Below the pieces are notes generated by a model that worked only from the letters and a program-made list of their open reading frames with translations, was not told the DNA's origin and did not search any database. Shown in pieces: positions 33,796-46,675 of a stretch of 64,000 bases of DNA; position 1 is the stretch's first letter, and every line of letters begins with the position of its first letter. This stretch comes from Hygrophila difformis (taxonomy: Eukaryota > Streptophyta > Magnoliopsida > Lamiales > Acanthaceae), in contig JAOANR010000003.1 in assembly GCA_030278955.1 (NCBI GenBank), forward strand, positions 61,311,628 to 61,375,627, in the 5' to 3' direction. The position numbers were made by a program, and so were the translations under genes.

Positions 33796-36700
33796 TGATA
33801 ATGGCAAAAAATGACCATTATTTTCAATCCATTTCCGTGTCTTAAACGGGCATTTGATCGCATTCCGGTCTTACATTAAGTAAGAAAGCAGTCGAATTGG
33901 ACTAATTTATGCATAATTGTAAAAATAATAAGCTGATGTGAAAAAGGCATAAATATGTAATTTTATTACATATTTATGTTAGAAAAATCCAAAAACATGA
34001 AGAAAAAGAAAAGGAAACAAAAAGATGGGAAAAAGATAGAAAAGCCCACAAAAAGAATATTTTCGGCCATCCGGCCCAATCCAGCAGGCCCAGAAGACCT
34101 TTGTCGCGGAAGCCCCTTGGCGCGATGCAGTGCTCCGCGACAAAGGCATGTTCCGCGACCAAGACGCACAAATGAAGAGGAGACCTGCCAAGCCCCTTGG
34201 CGCGATGACCTTTGTCGCGATGGCATGCTCCGCGACAAAGGTCCATTCCGCGACCAAGGTACATTTTTAGAGACACAAGACCCAGTCGAGAAGCTTTGCC
34301 ACATGCAGTGTGTTCCGCGACCAAACTTGGTGCTCCGAGACAAAGCTGTGATGTGTGTGATGTCTTGAGACACAATGGGCTCAAATCAAGGCCCATGAGC
34401 TTAGGGTTTCCCCTCTATAAATATGAGGTGTTTCCTTTGAGCGAAAAGTGGGAAGAATTTTAGAGAAAATACTCACTCTTGAAGACAAGTGGGAAGTTCA
34501 GTAGTTAGTTTAGTTTAGGGTAGTTTAGTTAGATTTTCTTTTGTATTATTTAATTTATGCACTAGTTAGAAGTAGTTTACTGCACTTGGGTTAGATAGCC
34601 AGTTCTACACCTTGTTTCTTGTTCTAAACTTTTGTTTGAGGGTTTGTGGTACCCAAACCATGGGTATGAACAGCACCGTTTAATAATATGGGAAAACATT
34701 CTCCATTTGTGTCCCAAAATCATGAAATGGGTCTCACACCCCATGGATCTTACTGTTTTCGTTTTCCTTGGGTCATTCGACCCTCGTTTTGCATTTTAAT
34801 GTCACTGCTTGGTGACTTTTTCTTGGGATAATGTTGCATGCTTATGGATGATCAAGCTTAGATTAGGGTTTCTTAAGTTTTAAGTTTGCTTTATTTCTAT
34901 TTTGTTCAAGCATTTTCTAGCTAGATTCAAATTCTGTTTTGTTATTTTGAGCTTAGTTTAGCTTTTGGATCTGAAATGGGTGAGATCACACATAATGCAT
35001 GCCACTGTTCCACTTTACTTTTCTGACATGTGTACTGGACACACTTTTGTCGCGGAACAACTCTTGTCGCGGAACCACGTTCCGCGACAAAGTGGTGCTT
35101 TGGCGACAAAGGTGCCAAAGAACATTTGTTGACCATTATTTTAAAACCCTTGGTCGCGAAACATCCCTTGGCGCGGAACCACGTCCCGCGACAAAATCTT
35201 GATTAGCGACCAAGGACCCAAACACTTGTGATTTTATTCTGGGAGGACTCTGGCGCGGAACCTTTGTCGCGGAACCACGTACCGTGACAAAATCCTTGTT
35301 CCGCGACCAGGAATTATGTCCTTACCAATTTTCAACCCCCTTTGTCGCTATGTCTCCTTGTCGCGGAACCATGTTCCGCGACAAAATTTGTGCTTAGCGA
35401 CAAGATAAACCCTAATTTTCAAAATTCCATTCCTCTTATTTCCCACCCCTTTGTCGCGAAACCTTTGTCGCGGAACCGTGCTCCGCGACACAAACCCTGC
35501 ATCGCGACAAAGTGGCACCTTTTTGCCAAATTTTTATTCTTCATCTCACCCCATTAATTAATTGAACCTTTATATTAATATTTTGAGGTTGAAATCCAAT
35601 GATCTCAACCCATGATTAATTTGATATAAAGAATTTTGTTCAATTCCCCATTAAAAGATTCTTCTACAAATAACTAAACTCTAATGATCTAAGTATATAA
35701 TCCGGACTGTAATTATTTAATTATGGAATGAGTGATTATTTAGATATAAAGAGTAATTATGGATTCATTTCCATACCTTGCATGAGAAACCAATGTCTCT
35801 CATGCAAGATGACCCAAAAATATTTTTCTTCTATTTATTTTGTCTTTTCCCGTAATGTGTGAAACAGTTAATAAGGAATATATCAGATTAATGTTGGCGG
35901 GTATTCCCACACGGATAACTAGCTCGTATTCTGTATATTAATTATTAATTGTTATTTTGCATGGTCCGGATAGTGGTCGGTGGAAGCCTTGGCGGTTCGT
36001 CCATCCGGGATTATAATAGCTGCTCAGCTGACTCCTATCCCGATACAGTTTTATTCTCTGTATCTTAATTTCAAAACCTGAATTCAAGTTGTAATATTAT
36101 TAAATGATGTCGACCAACATTATTTGAGAAGTATTACAACAAGAAAATATGTGGGTTTTTCTTCCATTCACAGACAAAAGGGAGCTGAATGACGGCGGTC
36201 ACCGTCACTTGGAATTCCTTTTTGTCTAAAAATCTTTCCATCTGGAATAATTGGGAACTGGATAGCAGATGTTTGCAGTCCAGATCACCCCAGTTATTTC
36301 TGGCACTCTTTTTAGCCAAATAAATTCTTCTCATCTCCGGCTATTTCATCTTTATGTTCCAACTTCTGTCTAAACCCACCTTATATTTTGGGTTATTTAA
36401 TTTTACACTTCTCTATAACTTTATGCATGATATTATTATGTAGATATTGTGGTCAATATTATTTTGGGATCCTTCCCTTGGACACAGGAGTCTTGATTTT
36501 TAATCAGATGTCTCATAATAAATTTCCGACAAAAATTCATTTATAAATCCGGATCTGAGTAAGGGATAAATTCGACAGTTATGACTAATTCATATCCGAC
36601 TGGGGGTCGATTTTGGGGAATTAGAAGCAGAGTCAACGATTAGGTCTCACCTAGACTGAAAGGATCTGTGTTTTAATTGAGAGTCTAGTACCTGATAGGG

Positions 36701-38328
36701 AATGATTTTCAGATTTATTATTTTCCAAAATTGCTGTTTGTTGGAAATCTTGTATTAAATATTACACTGAGTCAGATTCCACTTGGATTCCGATAAGGTG
36801 TGACAGATAATACTAGAGGAACAACATTCAGGCCTTGGTTATTTTCTAAGGTAGGGTTGAGTATTCTTTCAACTGCTATTTTTCTTCTGCCAAAGCCTAT
36901 TTTTGAGTCCTGAGTGAGTGCATCCGGAATGAACTAATTTCATTAGTTCGTTTCATTAGTTTGTATCTCATAACCACCCGACGAGAAGTGAACACTGCGA
37001 GCGGTTCACCGAGAATAGGGAATTCGTGATCCACATCCGGTCATTCTGACTGGAGGCTTTCTGTTACTACCAGGGTCAGACTTTCAAAAACCTCCGAGTG
37101 ATAGGATTTTAAATGCTTTCTTTACTGCTTTCTTTTAAATGCTTTCGTCAGAGGTCACTCGGTTGTATTGAGAGTTGTGTAACTGCTACTAGGACTGAGA
37201 GTTAAGGGATAGTTCAGGGCTTGATTAGAATCTTCGGGTGTGACATGGGGGAACGACAGCGGTACTTGACACTTCAATAATTGATTTGTCAGGTGTTGCT
37301 TGTCCACCACAGATGAACAACATGCCTCCACACGGCCGTGTGAGGGCAGTTGTGAGTCTATGGCATCTTAGATTTTGCTGTCTTAAGAGCATGTAACCTC
37401 TTACTGTAAGTACCTGTCTGTTAAAGGGAACATGGTATAGAGAGCATGAGAGTTAGCTAACTGAAGGATTATCCCAAGCTAAGATCTGTGTATTAAAATG
37501 GAAGTTTAACTGTGTTTCATCTGAATCTTGTCCAACCTTTATTCTTTTCTTCCTGTCTCTTCTGTCCCATTTTAAATCTGCTTTCTTAGAATAATCTTAA
37601 TCGCTTTCTTAGATTACTTTTATTGCTTTCTTAGATTAAATTTAATTCGCTTTCTAGAATAATTCTGCCTGCTTTGTTTTAGGTGCTTTCATAGCTTAGT
37701 TTAAATTCTGTCAAGTAGTTGTTAGTCATTTCACACACTTGAATCGAGTACCGAGTGGAAAATCTTAGTAAATGACGTGGGCCCTGCTTCCATCGCACAT
37801 CCTCCAGTGAACGATCCGGTCTTACTATAAATTACTGCAATTTTTGACACCGTGCGCTTTCGGGGGCACAGTTTCTTAACTACGAGCAATAAAAATATGA
37901 CTACGTCTAAAGATATCCCTAATCACAACACCGCCATCATAATTTGGTTTCACTAATTAAAACCTAAACCAGGATCATGATTTTTCTGAAAATACTCGTG
38001 TAGTGGGAGTCTGTCAAAAGTTTCATGGCAGGAAATCTCATGGCAAGAATTGATGAGAAGTATCATGGCATATTTGCCGGGGATCCTCAGTGTGACAGGC
38101 TGAAGGTCAACCTATCCCGGCTGTGCCATGAGATTTGTCAACATTTCATGACAGAGAGGACCACAGCGCCATTAGAAACCAAAGCACCACACTTGAGTAA
38201 TAAAAAGACTAATAATCTTGATATATCCCTAAACCCTTCCCGTGAATCATAATGCTTTTCATTTAATAAATCTAACCTGGTATAATTTTAGCAAAAGCTC
38301 GTGTTAACGAAACTTGTCAAAAGTTTCA
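33796..38328 (+). repeat. 3' LTR of element C
   Basis: 4,533 bp, near-identical to 20825-25337, with arrays at about 34099-34359 and 35045-35511. It keeps a 21-bp stretch (near 35355) missing from the 5' LTR. Confidence 0.95.
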
Positions 38329-38333
38329 GGAGT

Positions 38334-41300
38334 GCTCATATGGGCACTTTACAAATCCATTTTCAATAAAGTATTTATCGATTCTTGAATTCCAAGCTCT
38401 TGGTGACTGCTTCAATCCATAGAGCGCTTTCTTCAACCTGTACACCTTGTCTTCTTGGCCTTCAATTATGAATCCAGGTGGTTGTTCAACAAAGACAACC
38501 TCTTCAAGATTTCCATTCAGAAATGCGGATTTAACATCCATTTGATGTATCTGCCACTTCTTTTGAGTTGCTAGTGAAATGAGCAGCCTCACTGTTTCAA
38601 GCCGGGCAACTGGGGCAAAGACTTCTTCATAATCAATTCCATATCTTTGATTGTACCCTTTTGCAACAAGACGGGCTTTGTGCCTTTCAATTTCTCCTTT
38701 TGCATTTCTTTTCGTCTTGAACACCCATTTTACTCCGATTGCTCGATGTTTGTCAGGAAGTGATGTGAGCTCCCATGTATTATTCTTTTCAATGGCTTGA
38801 ATTTCTTCCTCCATAGCTTTTTGCCACTTGACTTCTTTAGAGGCTTCTTGAAATGTCAATGGGTCAAGACCTGCAAATAGACATAAATTATTGAATTCAT
38901 CATCAATTGGCTCACTTGAGTCATATATGTCCTGGACCCTTCTTGTTCTTCTCACAATAGGACTATCATCAGAGGATTGGCTTTCAACTTCAACATGATC
39001 AGGTACCATGTCCTCCATTTGTTGTTGCTGTTCCTTTTGCTTTTCATGTTCATCATCAAAAGGAACATACTTGGTCGGCTCATCTTCATTCCATCTCCAA
39101 GTTTGATCCTCATTAAATATAATGTCTCTTGACATCACCACTTTGCGGGTTACAGGATTGTACAGTTTGTACCCGTTGCAATTTTCACCATAGCCAAGAA
39201 AAATACACTTTTGGCTTTTGTCTTCAAGCTTTGTACGCTTTTCTTCTGGCACTTTTGCAAAACAAATGCTTCCAAAAATTCTCAGATGATCAACTTTTGG
39301 CTTTTTCCCACTCCAGACTTCTTCGGGAGTTATGTCTCCAATACTCTTTGTCAGGGACAACAGATAGACAGAACAATTTACAGCATCACCCCAAAATTCT
39401 TTGGGAATATTTTTCTCTTTCAGCATACATCGAACCATATTCAAAATTGTTCGGTTCTTTCTTTCTGAAAGACCATTTTGTTGTGGTGTATATGGCATCG
39501 TGAGTTGGTGTGATATCCCATGCTCTCTGCAAAAATGATCAAATTCTCGAGATGTGTATTCTCCACCACGATCTGTTCGTAGGCACTTTAATTGGCACCC
39601 ACTTTGTTTCTCAACAAGGTTTTTAAATTCCTTGAATTTAGAGAAAACTTCACTTTTTTCTTTCATCATATAGACCCATGTTTTTCCACTGTAGTCATCT
39701 GTAAAGGTGAGAAAATACATGTTTCCACCAATAGAAACTGGAGTAATTGGTCCACAAACATCAGAATGTACTAGCTCAAGTCGCGATCTAGCTCTTCTTG
39801 CGCCATACTTCTTGAAGGTGTGTCGATGTTGTTTTCCCATGACACAAACCTCACAAACATCGTTGGAGGATTCAATCTGCGGCAGTCCTGAGTAATTGGT
39901 CCACAAACATCAGAATGTACTAGCTCAAGTCGCGATCTAGCTCTTCTCGCGCCATACTTCTTGAAGGTGTGTCGATGTTGTTTTCCCATGACACAAACCT
40001 CACAAACATCGTTGGAGGATTCAATCTGCGGCAGTCCTGTCACAATATTTTTTTTCTGCAACAATTTCAATGCATCAAAATTAAGATGCCTATATCGGAG
40101 ATGCCATAACTTGCCGCTATCAACAGTGGTTGCCTTCAAGCATTTTGAGTCATCTATAGTGAGCTTCAAGGGAAACATTCTGTTCGTCGTCATCTTGACA
40201 TGTGTGATCAACCTGTTGTTCTTATCTCGCAAACTAAGAGCCAAATTTTTCATTTGGATTTCATATCCTTTTTCCAACAATTGGCCAACACTCAGCAGAT
40301 TACTTTTAATTTCAGGTACATAATAAACATCAGATATGCATAGATGTTTTCCATTATGTAACTCGAAGGTAATATCTCCTTTACCTTCAATTGGCCTTTT
40401 TGACAGGTCACTGAATGTGATATTGCCCATTCGTCTTTCATCAAGTTTGGAAAAGAATTCCTTTCTTCCGTACATATGGTTTGATGCACCTGTATCCATA
40501 TACCATGTGACCGTTTGAGGTGGCTCTAGTTCTTTGCAAGACATTAGTACTACGGGACCATCCTTCTCTTCTTTGTCAATGAGATTCGCCTTCTCATCTT
40601 TGTTGTTGTCTGCATTGTACCAACATTCATTAGCGAAATGACCAAATTTCTTACATACTCGGCATTGAACTTCTGATTTGTCAAATCTTCCAAAGTTTTT
40701 GCCATGTCCGCGACCACGGGCTCGGAATTGTCCTCGACCTCGATAGGTATTCTGGTCACGTTCATTTCCTCCATTATTTTCGCCATTATTGCTTCGATTC
40801 TGATCATAGCGATTATTGACTCGGCCATCTCTTCCTCTTTGTGCTTGATAACGTCCACGTTGTGGACTTCCTCTGACAGCATTATTTCTTTTAAACGACA
40901 ATTTCGTCTGCAGTGCTTGCTCCAAGGATTGTTCATCTCCCCTTTTGAAGAGTCGTTGCTCATGGGCTTGTAAGGAGCCCATTAATTCTTCAATTGTCAT
41001 TGCCTCGAGATTTTTTGATTCTTCGATGGCAACAACAATAAAGTTGAACTTTGGGTCTAAGGACCTCAAGATCTTCTCTACAACACGAACATCATTGATC
41101 TCTTCGCCATTCTGTCTCATTTGATGGACAACGGAAATTACTCGGGAGAAGTAATCTGAGACGCCTTCTGATCTGCTTTATTGTAGAGTTTCAAATTGGG
41201 CTCTCAAAGATTGGAGCCGGATCTTCTTCACTTTATCTACTCCATCGTGGGCTTTCTTTAAAATTTCCCAAGCATCCTTCGATGTTTTTGCAGTAGAAAT

Positions 41301-41541
41301 CAACTCAAATGTGGCTTCATCTACGCCTTGATATATTGTGAACAAGACTTTTTTCTCCTTTTTCTTTATCTCCTTCAATTGATCGTCATCTTCTATTGTT
41401 GATGTCAACTCTGCAAAATCTGCTTCCACCATATCCCAGACATCAAGGGATCCGAGCAAGGCTTCCATTTGGATACTCCACATTGTAATTTTATTTTGTC
41501 AATTTGGGCACCTGTGATTGAAGAGAACTGGTTGACGCCAT
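38334..41541 (-). pseudogene. Copia B gag, protease, integrase and RT start
   Basis: Continues copia B on the far side of element C. Gag would start at ATG 41541-41539 (MASTSSLQSQ). Relative to copia A there is a stop soon after the start (about 41495), a 2-bp loss near 41484, and a Gln-to-stop change near 41177. Further on, the CCHC knuckle, protease (WYMDTGASNHMY), integrase and RT start ([11 protein letters not shown]) are intact. A 149-bp tandem duplication (39742-39890 and 39891-40039) shifts the frame inside the integrase zinc-binding region. The element cannot make a full polyprotein. Confidence 0.88.
39742..40039. repeat. 149-bp tandem duplication inside copia B
   Basis: Two head-to-tail copies, 39742-39890 and 39891-40039, from AGTAATTGGTCCAC to GCGGCAGTCCTG, nearly identical. 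The length is not a multiple of three. Confidence 0.9.
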
Positions 41542-42265
41542 TGTAAACAATATTTCCAATAATTCCAAAATAAGTGGTATGAATTATTTCGGACTCGATG
41601 GAATACTCCAATTAATTTTGCAGTGCACAGCTTCGTGAGTACTGCTCCAATTTTTTTGATTTTGCTTGCACGGCAACAATTAATGTTGCACTACTTTTCT
41701 GAATGGTGGGTAGGACCTCTTTTTGCACAGCTTGCTCCCAATGTTTTTTAACTCTTCGTCTGACTTGAGCAACTAAAAAATGTGCAATTAATTTCCACCA
41801 ACCGAGTGTCCCACATCAATAAACTCTCTTCAATTTTTGAAACGGTGGATCACTTGAATACATCAATTAATTGCACTTATGCTCACAAGAGACCAACGGC
41901 ATATATTGAGTAGATCAAAGCTGCAGCAGATCGGCACAGCGGCGGGAGCTGAGCAGCAGTGGCGGCAGCGCAAGGCTGGAGGGTGGTGGTTCTCACGGCG
42001 GAGCAGGAGCAGCTTAAGGCTGCTGGGCGGCGCTTGGAGCAGGTTGCTGGGCTACAGCAGATCGGTGACTGTTTTGGCGTTGAAGAGGAGCAGCGACGGC
42101 GTTGACTCGTCGGACGTGTGGGCTGCAACTGGTGGTGGCAGCGGGCGGCGTTGGGAGGTGCGGAGAAGTTGCTGGGCAGCAGCTCAACGGTGAGCAGATT
42201 CAAGTCTTTTAAGTTTGAGTGTTTATACTCAAGTTATTTTTTTTGCTCTGAGTTTGATCGCTCAA

Positions 42266-42277
42266 GCTCTGATACCA
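42266..42277 (-). promoter_or_regulatory. Primer binding site of copia B
   Basis: Minus strand TGGTATCAGAGC, four bases from the 5' LTR. Confidence 0.9.
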
Positions 42278-42281
42278 ATTC

Positions 42282-42522
42282 TGTTGGAATTTTGAATTGG
42301 GGAGAAGAGAGTTTAGATGTTATTGTTCTAAATCTCGTTCTGCATTTTTCACTAAGATTACACGGCTATTTATAGCCGAAAGGATTACAAACTTAACAAT
42401 ATAAAATACACCAATTTTGACAAATGAATCTGCAATGGTTGAAGAACACAGCCGTTTCTTTTGACAGTGGCTTGTTGTCGGTAATGACTTTGCCGACATT
42501 GGAATGAGTTTAATTTTTAACA
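42282..42522 (-). repeat. 5' LTR of copia B
   Basis: 241 bp, matches 19555-19795 with one visible change. Confidence 0.95.
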
Positions 42523-42570
42523 AATATATGTTGAAATCTTACATCTCCCGCAAACCTCAGTATTTCTGTT
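42523..42570 (-). pseudogene. LINE RNase H, right part of split LINE
   Basis: Minus strand encodes RFAGDVRFQHI, which joins LREWNSLADHWG at 19554 when copia B is removed. It matches the order NFAGDVQVNHILREQ in the LINE at 48257. Confidence 0.7.
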
Positions 42571-42700
42571 GTGTGTTTCTATAGTAACACTGTTCCTAAG
42601 AGGGTTTCTTTACAATTACTGTTCATAAGGCCTTGCACTGTTCATAAGTGCTTTCATCTCTATTAGCACTGTTCCTTAATCGAATAGTTATTATATATTA

Positions 42701-44969
42701 CGAGTATTTCACCCGCCCAATTGGCCGAAATTATGCACAATATGATTAAAATTATCCTATTTAACAAGTTAAATTTTATTATGTCGATTACATTCCCCAA
42801 CATCCTTAAACTATTTTAAGGATTACATGAGTACATCTATACATTGCATAGAAATCAACCAACATATGTCATTACCAATATTAGTATATATTACAATTTA
42901 GTATCTTAAAAAATATTTATACTACAAACAATAGTTGAAAGGAAAAAAAAATGAAAAAGCAAAGATAAAAACATTTCAACTCACGACTCTAATGTCATAT
43001 ATTGACAAAGGAAGTACGTGAAATCGTAATGTACTCGATAATTGATTATTGATATTGATTCACCCTAAAGCGTTGAGATATTAGAAATTTCATAACGAGG
43101 TAGATATTTTCAAATTAAATTAGAAAAATATAAGAAATACTCTTGTAAATGAATCCATTAACAAATTATAATAACTATAGTTTCATCAACTTATTGTCAT
43201 ATTGCAATTTATCTAATACAAATATTTGCTATTCATTAATAAATATAACATCAATCTATGAAGTACTTATTAATAATTTACAATATATTCTTTAACTATA
43301 ATTTCAATTAATAGAGCATTGGTTAAGAAGAATAAGAAATGTTAAAATTATATTTAAAGAATAAATATAATATCAACATATAAAGTTTTTGTTACATCCT
43401 TTATTTGGTAGTATTCTTTATTTATAATAATTAATGAAATTAAATTATCTAATGTGAATTTCGCTCGAATTTGGTTCTCCTATATTTTGAAAATGCATTA
43501 TGTTTTTTTAATAATTCCTTCATTTTTAGTGAAAAATGATTGATTTTTGCTACTGTTTATTATTCACCTATCAACCATAAAGTTTTTATTACATCTTTTA
43601 TTTGATAGTATTCTTTATCTATAATAATTAATGAAATTAAATTATCTAACATGAATTTCACTCGAATTTGGTTCTCCTGGATTTTGAAAGTGCACTATAT
43701 TTTTTTAAATTTATAATTCCTTCTTATATAGTGAAAATGAATTGACTTTTGCTACTGTTTATTATTGAACTTTGACTAATGCTTATACAACATCTATATA
43801 AGAAAAAACATAGTCAAGTGGGATCTCGTTAGATTCGTCTCATCATGTGGTTTTAAAATATCAAATTTTTGGAATTTTTTCTTGTACACATTTTGAGTTA
43901 TTCATGAGTTATTGATCATTAAAATGTGTATTGGATTTCGTGCAGAAAGTGAATGTTGAGGAAATAGGTAGGTTACTGTTCATAAGGAGATTTTTGTGAG
44001 AGAGAATTGATATGTTAGTTTTCATAAGAGTAGGTTATGTTCATAAGGGATATTGAGTATATTTAAAGAATAAATATAATATCAACATATAAAGTTTTTG
44101 CTACATCCTTTATTTGGTAGTACTCTTTATCTATAATAATTAATGAAATTAAATTATCTAATGTGAATTTCGCTCGAATTTGGTTCTCCTATATTTTTTT
44201 TGGCGTATACCGGGTATCCCAGCCCACATTGGGCCCAAGACTAATCTCTCAAGGATCTGGTGAGCATTGAAGGGTTGCCTCTCCCAAAGCAGAATTCTGC
44301 ATACACAAAGGCTCGAACCCGAGACCTTTGCTTAAGCTGCCAGAGCCCATACCACTCAGGCCAACTGTGTTTGGTATTTGGTTCTCCTATATTTGAAAGT
44401 GCATTATGTTTTTTTTTTTAATAATTCCTTCATTTTTAGTGAAAAATGATTGATTTTTGCTACTGTTTATTATTCAACTATCAACCATAAAGTTTTTATT
44501 ACATCTTTTATTTGATAGTATTCTTTATCTATAATAATTAATGAAATTAAATTATCTAACATGAATTTTGCTCAAATTTGGTTCTCCTAGATTTTGAAAG
44601 TGTACTATTTTTTTTAAATTTATAATCCTTTTTCATAGTGAAAAGGAATTGACTTTTGCTACTATTTATTATTGAACTTTGACTAATGCTTATACAACAT
44701 CTATATAAGAAAAAAACATAGTCAAGTGGGATTTCGTTAGATTCGTCTCATCATGTAGTTTTAAAATATTAAATTATTGGAATTTTTTCTTGTACACATT
44801 TTGAGTTATTCATGAGTTATTGATCATTAAAATGTGTATTTGATTGCGTGCAGAAAGTGAATGTTGAGGAAATAGGTATGTTACTGTTCATAAGGGGATT
44901 TTTGTGAGAGAGAATTGATAGGTTACTGTTCATAAGGGATATTATTTTTATATATTATATAGATATAGA
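42701..44969 (-). mobile_element. Helitron relative, inverted, partly duplicated
   Basis: Matches 3502-4900 in reverse orientation: 5' end TCTATATCTATATAAT at 44969 leftwards, 3' hairpin region at 42711-42725. The 3' CTAG has become CTCG. The 5' half is present twice in tandem (about 43358-44047 and 44052-44969), so the copy is longer. A SINE is inserted at 44195. No coding sequence. Confidence 0.7.
44195..44375 (-). mobile_element. SINE with 17-bp TSD
   Basis: ATTTGGTTCTCCTATAT flanks both sides (44178-44194 and 44376-44392). Read on the minus strand it has an A-box-like TGGCCTGAGTGG, a B-box-like GGTTCGAGCC and a 3' A-rich tail. A fragment of the same family lies at 50221. Confidence 0.88.
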
Positions 44970-44982
44970 TAAAGATAAAGAT

Positions 44983-46072
44983 TGGGGATGGCAATGGGTC
45001 GGGTCTTGCTGGATCCAAGACCCGAGCCGATGGAAAATTTCAGACCCAAGACCCCAGACACACTCCCCTATATCCGAACAGATCCGACCCGAGAAGACCC
45101 GGACCCAGACCCGCGGACCCGTGGATCCAAATGAATTTAACAAAATACTCTAGAGCACACCCAATACCCCACCCTACTTGACTCATAAGTGCCCAAAATT
45201 CAAATTTACACAATAACACTACTCAAATTCACATAGTAACCCAATTATTTATAAAAAAAAATAAGCTAAAAACATCATAATATCACATTACTCAAATTCG
45301 TACAACTTATACAAATTTACAGATAATATACGAGTAGCTACGGACTAGTTCTCTTCCAAAGACAAAATTTTTTTTTTTGTGAATATAGGAATTTATTGCA
45401 GAATCGAGCTATTACAACTGCTCTGTTGGTTTCCTATTACATATACCACCAAGTAATAACACAAGCCAGTATGGCTACTCAAACCCACACAGCCCAGTCA
45501 CTACCACAACTATCATATCTCCGTCGACTTAAGACATCTAACTGCTCAGCCAGCAAAGCCACTCCTCTACACTGTTACCTTCTAAAGCTCCAGGCAGAGT
45601 AGAAGAGGTTTGCATACAATTTTAGGAAATTGAGAAGCTTCCAACGACTGCAGCAACCAAAATACATTTCCAGCATGATTGATCCAACACCTTTACCTCC
45701 TCACAAAACTCGACCTGGATTGTGGTGAGAACTTCATATCCATGTTTCAATGGTGTCATCCCCCGCCGCACCTCGACGAGCCCAACTGTCCGCCATATCA
45801 TTGCACTCTCTCATGATGTGTCTAACCTGAACATCACCTCCGACATAAATAAACATACAACAATTAGGAATATTTTATGATTGTGCATACTTAAAAATAC
45901 CTGGGTCGGGTCCACTGCTGACCCCAAGACCCGAACCAGCCCGAAAAGAACAATATGGACCCGACCCAGAACATGACCGAGACCCGAGACCCGAAAATGA
46001 AGACCCGAACCGAGCTAAACGGATTGGATCCGGGTCGGTTCTCGGATCTACCGGGTTGAATTGCCATCCCTA
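44983..46072. mobile_element. hAT-like non-autonomous element
   Basis: Ends TGGGGATGGCAAT (left) and ATTGCCATCCCTA (right), followed inward by many GACCCG/CGGGTC words. This terminal sequence is typical of plant hAT derivatives. The flanking 8-mers ATAAAGAT and ATAATAAT match at six of eight positions. It contains a LINE fragment. Confidence 0.6.
45368..45850 (-). pseudogene. LINE 3' fragment inside the hAT-like element
   Basis: A T run at 45368-45379 marks a poly-A tail on the minus strand. The right part encodes VRHIMRECNDMADSWARRGA, the C-terminal block of a LINE RNase H. It is 5'-truncated. Confidence 0.65.
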
Positions 46073-46277
46073 ATAATAATTAATACTGGCCAAACGACAC
46101 TATTATGAGAAGGAAAGAGAATAACTGAAGTACTGAACCTTCTTTTTAATAATGAATCACTGAACCAAATCCAATTTTAATATAAATCGAAAAAATTCCA
46201 GTTTTTGTGTCGTAGAAGAGAAGTCTATTTTCAAATTTTTGGTCCGGCATTCAAGCTCATATTAGGGGAAAAATGTT

Positions 46278-46428
46278 TTTTTTTGGTAAAAAGTGGCACT
46301 CATGTATCGTCAAAAGTGTGTGGAAACGCAAACCACACAAATTACAAATGGGGATGGATAGGGGGCCGGCTAGGGATCGAACCCCCACCATAATGAGGAT
46401 TTGACCATTATGGTAAGTCCCAACCCCT
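46278..46428 (-). mobile_element. SINE in DEFL2 promoter, with empty site in DEFL3
   Basis: Flanked by 17-bp copies of ATTAGGGGAAAAATGTT (46261-46277; one change at 46429-46445). The minus strand shows TTACCATAATGG and GGTTCGATCCC boxes. The DEFL3 promoter at about 61347-61370 has the uninterrupted target. Confidence 0.88.
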
Positions 46429-46580
46429 ATTAGGGAAAAAATGTTGTCAAATCCAAATTTGAGAAATCAGAAAATTAATTAATAATATTTACTAAATGGA
46501 AGGAAAGTGAATCACTGAACCTTCCCTTAATATTTTCATATTTATTACAGTAAAAGTATCAGCGGTTGACATTTTCTCCT

Positions 46581-46590
46581 CTATATAATT
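46581..46590 (+). promoter_or_regulatory. TATA box of DEFL2
   Basis: TCCTCTATATAAT lies about 90 bases before the ATG. The same core is at 61501 and 63514 in DEFL3 and DEFL4. Confidence 0.6.
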
Positions 46591-46675
46591 AGAGATCAGT
46601 AACAGACACACAAATGCAAATACATCAAACAACCAATATCACATCACGACATATATAGATACCTAAGAAGCCATA

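Larger units (their letters stand above)
20825..38328 (+). mobile_element. Element C: giant-LTR, non-autonomous Tat/Ogre-like retrotransposon
   Basis: A 17.5-kb element starting TGATAATGG and ending AAGTTTCA, flanked by GGAGT (20820-20824 and 38329-38333). LTRs are 4,513 and 4,533 bp and nearly identical. The primer site after the 5' LTR is TGGCGCCGTTGCCGGGG, as recalled for the tRNA-Arg-primed Ogre/Tat lineage of Ty3/gypsy. The interior (8.5 kb) has one spliced ORF with similarity to a plant retroelement ORF and no gag, protease, RT or integrase that I can see. It therefore depends on enzymes from another element. LTRs and interior carry dense inverted-repeat arrays. Confidence 0.9.
19555..42522 (-). 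mobile_element. Copia element B, split by element C
   Basis: Minus-strand Ty1/copia element with 241-bp LTRs (19555-19795 and 42282-42522) and target duplication AATAT (19550-19554 and 42523-42527). Its body is cut at 20820-20824 by the 17.5-kb element C and resumes at 38329. Without that insert it is about 5.5 kb. Coding sequence is close to copia A but the LTRs and leader differ clearly, so A and B are different subfamilies. One LTR-LTR difference is visible. Confidence 0.93.
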
